This document shows, piece after piece, positions 1-4,740 of a stretch of 6,854 nt of DNA (its first letter is position 1; every line of letters starts with the position of its first letter). The DNA lies in NCBI GenBank assembly GCA_003242505.1, contig QGUP01000107.1, forward strand, positions 1 to 6,854. The letters run 5' to 3'. The notes under the pieces are model-generated. The model was not told the DNA's origin. It worked only from the letters and a program-made list of their open reading frames with translations, and made no database searches. A program made the translations under genes and the position numbers. The DNA comes from Bacillota bacterium (GTDB lineage Bacteria > Bacillota > Sulfobacillia > Symbiobacteriales > ZC4RG38).

Positions 1-369
1 CGGTGGCCGGAGCCGGCGGCCGCCCCGGTCCCGCCCGTGGCCGCCCGGGCCGGCGGGGCGGCGGGCCCCCGGCAAGCCGCGGCGGCCGGGGCGGAGCCCG
101 CGGAGGACCGGCCCGGTCCGGGGTCCGCCTCAACCGGAGTGGCTCGGGTCCGGCCGGGGGCGGCGCCGGGGCTTGCCCCGGCGGTCCAGGTCCAGGCCCT
201 CGCGGAACGGCTCCGGCAGGAGGGGCTCCCGGTGGTGAGCGCCGAGCCCCTCCCCGGCGGGGGGTGCATCCTCGAGGTGGCGGAGGTCGCCCAGCAGGAG
301 ATGGCCGCGGCCCTGGCGAAGGCTTCGGACGCCGTAAGACTGGCCATCCAGATTCCGATCCTCAGCTGA
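1..369 (+). CDS. C-terminal part of an unrecognised Ala/Pro/Gly-rich protein (5' end outside window)
   Basis: The frame is open from the first base of the window to the TGA at 367-369, so the gene starts upstream. It is judged coding because nearly every codon ends in G or C in this frame. The visible part has a low-complexity Ala/Pro/Gly/Arg region of about 60 residues, probably a disordered linker. A more ordered C-terminal segment of about 60 residues follows, starting near VQVQALAERLRQEGLPVV and ending in QIPILS. The alternation of a helix (ALAERLRQEG), a strand (LPVVSAEPL) and a strand (CILEVAEV) is faintly like a SPOR-type domain, but this is too weak for a name. The last codons and the stop lie inside the first copy of a 17-bp tandem repeat, so the present C-terminus may be recent. 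No function is assigned. Confidence 0.6.
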   Translation, partial: RWPEPAAAPVPPVAARAGGAAGPRQAAAAGAEPAEDRPGPGSASTGVARVRPGAAPGLAPAVQVQALAERLRQEGLPVVSAEPLPGGGCILEVAEVAQQEMAAALAKASDAVRLAIQIPILS

Positions 370-435
370 TTCCGATCCTCGGCTGATTCCGTTCCTCGGT
401 TGATTCCGATTCTCGGTCGATTCCCATTCTCGGTT
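351..435 (+). repeat. Five tandem copies of a 17-bp unit (stop codon of upstream gene / lysC leader)
   Basis: The units start at 351, 368, 385, 402 and 419. The second copy reads gattccgatcctcggct, and the others differ from it at one to four positions. The unit length is not a multiple of three, so successive copies fall in different frames. The first copy encodes the last residues and the stop of the upstream gene. Four copies retain a small dyad of the CCGA-n3-TCGG kind in whole or in part. The array is clearly AT-richer than the coding DNA around it. It ends 58 bases before the lysC start, so it probably lies in the lysC leader or promoter region. Confidence 0.9.
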
Positions 436-493
436 GCGCCCCGGCTAGCCCGAACCGGGCCGGGCGGCCCGCCCGGAGGAGGTTACTGGAAGC

Positions 494-1789
494 ATGGGCA
501 TCGTTGTGCAGAAGTACGGCGGATCGTCGGTTGCGACACCGGAGCGGATCCTCCGGGTCGCACGGCGGGTGGCCTGGTACCGGCGCCAGGGTCACGACAT
601 GGTGGTGGTGGTCTCCGCGATGGGGGACACCACCGACGACCTCCTGGCCCTGGCGGCCCAGGTAAACGGCGACGCCCGCCCCTCGCCCCGGGAGATGGAC
701 GTGCTGCTGGCCACCGGGGAGCAGGTCTCCATCGCCCTCCTGGCCATGGCCTTGCACCGGCTGGGGGTGCCGGCCATCTCCCTCACGGGGCCCCAGGCGG
801 GCTTCCGGACCGACAACACCCACCGGAACGCCCGGATCCTGGAGGTGCGGCCCGACCGGGTGCGCCGGGAACTGCAGGACGGCAAGGTGGTGGTGGTGGC
901 CGGGTTCCAGGGGATGACCGCGGACGGGGAGATCACCACCCTGGGCCGGGGTGGCTCCGACCTTACGGCCATCGCCCTGGCCGCGGCCCTGGGCGCGGAC
1001 GCCTGCCAGATCTTCACCGACGTCGACGGGGTCTACACCGCCGATCCCCGGATCGTCCCCACGGCCCGGCGGCTCCCGGAGATCAGCTACGACGAGCTTC
1101 TGGAACTGGCCGCCGCCGGATCCCAGGTGATGCAGCTCAGGAGCGTGGAGTTTGCCAAGCAGTACGGGGTGGAATTCGAGGTCCTCTCCAGCCTGGCCCC
1201 TCTCCCGGAGGAGGGCGGACAGGAGGAAGGTACGAAGGTGGTGGCGCAGGTGCACAAGGATTTCCAGCGGCCGGTCACCGGGGTGGCCGTCAACTGCCGG
1301 GTCGCCCGGATCACCCTCCTGAGGGTGCCGGACCGGCCGGGGGTGGCGGCAAGGCTCTTCCGGGCCTTTGCTGAGAAGAAGATCGTCATCGACGACATCG
1401 TCCAGTCCGGCGGCCCCGGGTCCACCCACGCCGACATTTCCATCACCGTCGCCCGGGACGACCTGGACACCTCCCTGGCCATCTGCCGAGAAGTGATGCA
1501 GGAGTGGCCCGGAACGGAACTCGTCTACGACGTGGATGTGGCCAAGGTCTCCATCGTCGGCTCCGGGATCGCGTCCCACTACGGTATCGGCGCGGCGATG
1601 TTCGAGGCCCTGGCAGAGCGGGGCATCAATATTGAGATGATCACCGGCTCAGAGATCAAGATCTCCTGCCTCGTCCGGGCCTCCCAGGCCGCGGAGGCGG
1701 CCCAGGCGGTCCACGACCGCTTCGGCCTGGAGGCGGAGCACCCGCAACTGGTGGGCACCGACGGGGCCACCGCCACCCAGTCCCGCTGA
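494..1789 (+). CDS. lysC: Aspartokinase (aspartate kinase)
   Basis: This enzyme phosphorylates L-aspartate to 4-aspartyl phosphate, the first step towards lysine/diaminopimelate, threonine and methionine. The 431-residue protein starts with the family signature KYGGSS (residues 7-12). The kinase domain continues with SAMGDTTDDL (41-50), GRGGSDLTA (151-159) and TDVDGVYTADPR (175-186). Two C-terminal ACT domains follow, at roughly 261-335 and 349-412; the second carries GINIEMITGSEIKIS. The length fits the monofunctional, Bacillus LysC-type or Corynebacterium-type enzyme, and there is no homoserine dehydrogenase domain. The ATG start is fixed by GGAGGAGG at 475-482, 11 bases upstream. A GC-rich hairpin (arms 455-460 and 471-476) touches the start of that site. 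An internal ribosome binding site in the linker before the ACT domains suggests a separate regulatory subunit. The corA-like gene begins 12 bases after the stop, with no terminator between. Confidence 0.96.
   Translation: MGIVVQKYGGSSVATPERILRVARRVAWYRRQGHDMVVVVSAMGDTTDDLLALAAQVNGDARPSPREMDVLLATGEQVSIALLAMALHRLGVPAISLTGPQAGFRTDNTHRNARILEVRPDRVRRELQDGKVVVVAGFQGMTADGEITTLGRGGSDLTAIALAAALGADACQIFTDVDGVYTADPRIVPTARRLPEISYDELLELAAAGSQVMQLRSVEFAKQYGVEFEVLSSLAPLPEEGGQEEGTKVVAQVHKDFQRPVTGVAVNCRVARITLLRVPDRPGVAARLFRAFAEKKIVIDDIVQSGGPGSTHADISITVARDDLDTSLAICREVMQEWPGTELVYDVDVAKVSIVGSGIASHYGIGAAMFEALAERGINIEMITGSEIKISCLVRASQAAEAAQAVHDRFGLEAEHPQLVGTDGATATQSR
1221..1243 (+). promoter_or_regulatory. Internal ribosome binding site and in-frame GTG start within lysC (candidate beta subunit)
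   Basis: AGGAGGAAGG at 1221-1230 is followed by two in-frame GTG codons at 1238 and 1241, which are codons 249 and 250 of lysC. Spacing is 7 to 11 bases, as for a real start. Translation from 1238 would give a 183-residue protein made of the two ACT domains only. In Bacillus subtilis aspartokinase II and in Corynebacterium glutamicum LysC, an in-frame internal start near codon 250 makes just such a regulatory beta subunit, giving an alpha2beta2 enzyme. The position and the sequence support this here; use of the start is inferred. Confidence 0.6.
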
Positions 1790-1801
1790 GGCCGGGCCGG
1801 G

Positions 1802-2815
1802 GTGAGCCCCATGCTGCAGGCGATGCTGCTCAAAGACGGGCAGGTGGTGCCCCTGCCCGCCGATTTCGATGCCATCCTGTCCGCGTGGCGCCAGGACCCC
1901 GGGTGCTGCCTCTGGCTCGACGTGACGGCCCCGGACCCCGCGACCCTCGCCCGGCTCAGCCGGGAGTTCCGGATCCACCCGGCGGAGGTGGCGGCCACCC
2001 TCAACCAGGACCACCGGGCGCAACTGGTCGAGCACCGGGAGTATTTCTACCTGCAGCTGCCGGTGCCGGCGCCGCCCCGGCGCCACGAGGACCCCCGGCG
2101 CCGACTGCCGACCCGGCCCCTGGACCTGATCGCCGGCCGCCGGTACCTCATTACCCTGCACCAGGAGCGGCTGGAGGTGGTGGACCTCACCTGGAGCCGC
2201 TTCGCCCGGGGGGCCGAACCCCAGGGCGTCTGGCCGGACCTGCCGGTCCACAGCCTCTGCGAGGCGATTCTCCAGGGCTACTTTCCCCACCTGGACCGGA
2301 TGGAGGAAGAACTGGAGCGGGCCGAGCGCCAGGTCTTCGGCCAGGAGGTGGGCCGGGAGCCCGCGGACAGCAGCCAGGCCCTGGAACGGATCTTTGCCAT
2401 CCGGCGGTACCTCCTGGGGCTGCGCCGGACCCTGGCGCCGCTCCGGGATACCTTCGCGTCCCTGGCCCGCCGGGATTTCCCCCACCTGGCGCCGGGGAGC
2501 GCCTCCCTCTTCGCCGAACTCTACAGCCGGACCATCCGGCTCCTGGAGGTGCAGGAGAACCTCCGGGAGTATACCGCCGGCCTGGTGGAGGCGTACCTGA
2601 CCGTCCAGAACAACCGGATGAACCAGATCATGAAGACCCTGACGGTCATCTCCACCATCATGCTGCCCCTGACGGTAATCACCGGGTTCTTCGGGATGAA
2701 CTTCACCCACATCCCCGGGCTCCACTCCCCCTGGGGCTTCTGGGGCGCGACGGCCTTCATGGTGGCCCTGGGCCTGGGGATGCTCTACGTCTTCCGCCGC
2801 CGGGGGTGGATCTGA
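1802..2815 (+). CDS. corA: CorA-family magnesium/divalent cation transporter
   Basis: This membrane protein would form a pentameric channel for Mg2+ (or Co2+/Ni2+) uptake. From the GTG at 1802 it has 337 residues. A soluble N-terminal alpha/beta domain comes first, then a long helical stalk (about 150-280) rich in Glu and Arg (MEEELERAERQVFG). The C-terminus has two membrane helices (about 279-297 and 311-331). The family signature GMN is at 298-300 in the context GFFGMNF, directly after the first helix, and the protein ends in the basic tail FRRRGWI. Length and order match the family. The start is uncertain: GTG 1802 has GAGG 10 bases upstream, while ATG 1811 has GGTGAG about 4 bases upstream; the choice changes only three residues. 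The gene starts 12 bases after lysC and probably shares its transcript. The exact metal cannot be told from sequence. Confidence 0.93.
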   Translation: MSPMLQAMLLKDGQVVPLPADFDAILSAWRQDPGCCLWLDVTAPDPATLARLSREFRIHPAEVAATLNQDHRAQLVEHREYFYLQLPVPAPPRRHEDPRRRLPTRPLDLIAGRRYLITLHQERLEVVDLTWSRFARGAEPQGVWPDLPVHSLCEAILQGYFPHLDRMEEELERAERQVFGQEVGREPADSSQALERIFAIRRYLLGLRRTLAPLRDTFASLARRDFPHLAPGSASLFAELYSRTIRLLEVQENLREYTAGLVEAYLTVQNNRMNQIMKTLTVISTIMLPLTVITGFFGMNFTHIPGLHSPWGFWGATAFMVALGLGMLYVFRRRGWI

Positions 2816-2839
2816 GCCGCTCCACCCGGCCGCAGGAGT

Positions 2840-2882
2840 TTGTGCCGCCGCCGTGGAATCTTGTGTACGATCTTGTGCACAA
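2840..2882 (+). promoter_or_regulatory. Operator-like dyad in an AT-richer island upstream of the aminotransferase gene
   Basis: TTGTGTAC (2861-2868) and GTGCACAA (2875-2882) are arms of an imperfect inverted repeat (7 of 8 pairs) around GATCTT. The right part contains the perfect palindrome TTGTGCACAA (2873-2882). The same stretch can be read as direct repeats ATCTTGTGTAC / ATCTTGTGCAC 12 bases apart (2858 and 2870), and TTGTG also occurs at 2840. TACGAT (2866-2871) could be a -10 element inside the dyad, but no good -35 sits 16-18 bases upstream. This looks like a repressor or activator site for the downstream gene; the regulator is unknown. Confidence 0.4.
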
Positions 2883-2886
2883 TGCC

Positions 2887-2925
2887 GGCGGGGGTGGGGC
2901 GGAGAAGCCGCCGCCCCACCCCGCC
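2887..2925 (+). other. Very strong GC hairpin just before the aminotransferase ribosome binding site
   Basis: The 5' arm 2887-2902 (GGCGGGGGTGGGGCGG) pairs with 2911-2925 (CCGCCCCACCCCGCC) over 15 base pairs with one bulged G and an 8-base loop (2903-2910). The stem ends 6 bases before the GGAGGAGGT Shine-Dalgarno site. There is no T-run after it, so a standard intrinsic terminator for corA is unlikely. It is better read as a leader structure, a processing or stability element, or possibly a factor-dependent terminator. Confidence 0.55.
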
Positions 2926-2931
2926 CGGGCT

Positions 2932-2950
2932 GGAGGAGGTCGTGCCGGTG
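2932..2950 (+). promoter_or_regulatory. Ribosome binding site that sets the aminotransferase start
   Basis: GGAGGAGGT (2932-2940) is the only strong Shine-Dalgarno site in the gap. GTG 2948 lies 7 bases from its end, an ideal distance. GTG 2942 lies only 1 base from its end, or 5 bases from the first GGAGG. The frame is open further upstream to a TTG at 2840, but that start would place the operator-like dyad and the GC hairpin inside the coding region and has no conserved sequence to support it. Confidence 0.75.
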
Positions 2951-4234
2951 AACGGTGAGCGGGCTCCTGTGCCCCTGGTGCCGGATCCCGACGCAGTGGT
3001 GGAACAGGCCCTGACCGACTACGGCAATCACGTCAACGAAGCCATGGCCCGGCTCTACCGGTTCATGGGCTTTACCACCCTGGAGTGGCAGGCCCGGGGC
3101 GCGGTGATCACGGACATCTACGGCCGGGACTACATCGACTGCGGCTCTTATGGGGTGATCTTCCACGGCCACAGCCACCCCCGGATCGTCGCGGCGGTCC
3201 GGGAGCAGCTGGACCGGATGGCCATGCACGGCCGGACCCTGCCCCATAAGCTGGTGGCCGACCTGGGCCGGAAGCTGGCGGAGATCGCCCCGGGGGACCT
3301 GCAGTACTGCTTTTTCTGCAACAGCGGCACCGAGGCGGTGGAGGCGGCGCTGAAGCTCGCCCGGGCTTACAAGCGCAAGCCCGGGTTTGTGGCCACCTAC
3401 GGCGCCTTCCACGGCAAGACCTTCGGCTCCCTCTCGGTGAGCGGCCGGGAGCTGTACCGGGAGCCCTTCTACCCCTTGCTCCCCGGGGTGAAGCACGTCC
3501 CCTACGGCGATGCCGACGCGATCGCCGCGGCCATCGACGACCAGACCGCGGCGGTGATCCTCGAGCCGATCCAGGGGGAGGGCGGGGTGATCGTCCCGCC
3601 GGACGACTACCTGCCCCGGGTGCGGCAGATCTGCGACGAGCGGGGGGTCCTGCTGATCCTGGACGAGGTCCAGACCGGCATGGGCCGCACCGGCCGCTGG
3701 TGGGCCTGCGAGCACTGGGGCGTGGTGCCGGACATCATGACCACCGCCAAGGCCCTGGGCGGCGGCATCATGCCCATTGGCGCCGCGGTGGCCAAGGCAC
3801 CGATCTTTGAGGTCTTTAACGAGAACCCCTACATCCACAGCAGCACCTTCGGCGGCAACCAGCTGGCCGCGGCCGCGGCCATCGCCGCCATCGACACCAT
3901 CCGGGAGGAGGGGCTCCTGGAGCAGGCCGCGGCCAAGGGCGAGTACCTGATGGGTCGGCTCCGGCAGCTCCAGGCCCGGTACCCCGAGGTGCTGAAGGAC
4001 GTCCGGGGCAAGGGCCTTCTCATCGGCCTGGAGCTCACCAAGGACGGCCACTCGGGGGTGCTCATCGCCGAGCTTCTCGAGCGCCGGGTGATCGTCATCC
4101 ACTCCCTGAACAACAACCGGGTGATCCGCCTCTCCCCGCCGGCGGTCATCACCCCGGAGCAGATGGACTACGTCCTGGACGCCCTGGCCGCGGGGCTGGA
4201 GCGGGCCGCGGCGGTGCACAGCCAGATCGACTGA
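2948..4234 (+). CDS. patA: Class III PLP-dependent aminotransferase, putrescine aminotransferase-like
   Basis: The likely reaction is transfer of an amino group from putrescine (or cadaverine) to 2-oxoglutarate, giving 4-aminobutanal, which cyclises to 1-pyrroline. From GTG 2948 the protein has 428 residues. It carries the class III features in order: FFCNSGTEAVEAALKLARAY (cofactor phosphate binding, about 122-141), GAFHGKTFG (152-160), ILEPIQGEGGV (204-214), LILDEVQTGMGRTG (236-249, Asp239 facing the pyridine nitrogen), TTAKALGGGIMPIGA (265-279, Lys268 the Schiff-base lysine) and STFGGN (299-304). These blocks resemble E. coli YgjG/PatA much more closely than acetylornithine or GABA aminotransferases, as judged from memory of those sequences. 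It is somewhat shorter at the N-terminus than YgjG (459). An operator-like dyad and a strong hairpin precede it. A diamine substrate is the best inference, helped weakly by nearby speD; other omega-amino substrates are possible. Confidence 0.85.
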   Translation: MNGERAPVPLVPDPDAVVEQALTDYGNHVNEAMARLYRFMGFTTLEWQARGAVITDIYGRDYIDCGSYGVIFHGHSHPRIVAAVREQLDRMAMHGRTLPHKLVADLGRKLAEIAPGDLQYCFFCNSGTEAVEAALKLARAYKRKPGFVATYGAFHGKTFGSLSVSGRELYREPFYPLLPGVKHVPYGDADAIAAAIDDQTAAVILEPIQGEGGVIVPPDDYLPRVRQICDERGVLLILDEVQTGMGRTGRWWACEHWGVVPDIMTTAKALGGGIMPIGAAVAKAPIFEVFNENPYIHSSTFGGNQLAAAAAIAAIDTIREEGLLEQAAAKGEYLMGRLRQLQARYPEVLKDVRGKGLLIGLELTKDGHSGVLIAELLERRVIVIHSLNNNRVIRLSPPAVITPEQMDYVLDALAAGLERAAAVHSQID

Positions 4235-4293
4235 GGGGCGCGGACAGGCGTCCGACGGCAGGGAATCCTGGCTCCGGAGAGGAGAGTGAGCCG

Positions 4294-4740
4294 ATGCCCT
4301 ACGTGGAGGTCAGCACCGTCATCCCGGCCCCCCGGGAGAAGGTGTGGCAGTACGTCGCGGACATGCCCTCCTACCCGAAGTTCATGCCCAGCCTGAAGAA
4401 GCTGGTGGTGGAGGAGCGGCAGGGAAACCGCACCGTCACTTACTGGGAGGCGGTGGTCAAGGGCGCCACCCTGAAGTGGCGGGAAGAGGACCTCTTCGAC
4501 GAGGAGAACTACCGCATCCACTACCGGCAGCTGAGCGGGGACCTCAAGAAGTTCGAGGGGGACTGGATCCTGGAAGAGGTGGAGGGGGGCACCAAGGTCA
4601 CCCTGACGGTGGACTTCGAGATCGGCATCCCCATGTTCGCGGCGATGCTCAACCCGGTGGCGAAGATCCTGGTGAAGGAGAACGCGGAGGGGATGCTGGA
4701 GGCGGTGCGGCGGATCCTGACGGGGGAGGCCGCGGATTGA
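4294..4740 (+). CDS. SRPBCC (polyketide cyclase/dehydrase, Coq10/RatA-like) family protein
   Basis: This 148-residue soluble protein has the START/Bet v1-like fold used to bind a hydrophobic ligand in a cavity. The N-terminal block VEVSTVIPAPREKVWQYVAD, followed by PSYPKFMPSLKKLVVEE, is the usual opening of this family: strand, helix with VW, and a D-x-x-x-YP turn. Alternating strands follow through KVTLTVDFEI (about residues 101-110), and the long C-terminal helix AKILVKENAEGMLEAVRRIL closes the fold. No signal peptide or membrane segment is visible. The ATG start has GGAGAGGAGAG about 9 bases upstream. It lies 59 bases after patA with no clear terminator, so both may share a transcript, and its stop overlaps the next start. 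The family covers quinone carriers, cyclases and translation-linked RatA proteins, so no specific role can be given. Confidence 0.85.
   Translation: MPYVEVSTVIPAPREKVWQYVADMPSYPKFMPSLKKLVVEERQGNRTVTYWEAVVKGATLKWREEDLFDEENYRIHYRQLSGDLKKFEGDWILEEVEGGTKVTLTVDFEIGIPMFAAMLNPVAKILVKENAEGMLEAVRRILTGEAAD

Noticed and set aside
370..493. Lysine riboswitch or T-box in the lysC leader
   Set aside because: The gap is only 124 bases, mostly repeat array, and shows none of the multi-helix layout or conserved motifs of those elements.
1649..4219. 856-residue open frame on the minus strand opposite lysC, corA and patA
   Set aside because: It runs antisense to three well-identified genes, is rich in His/Gly/Pro/Arg low complexity with no recognisable domain, and is expected where G+C-biased third positions remove stop codons from the opposite strand.
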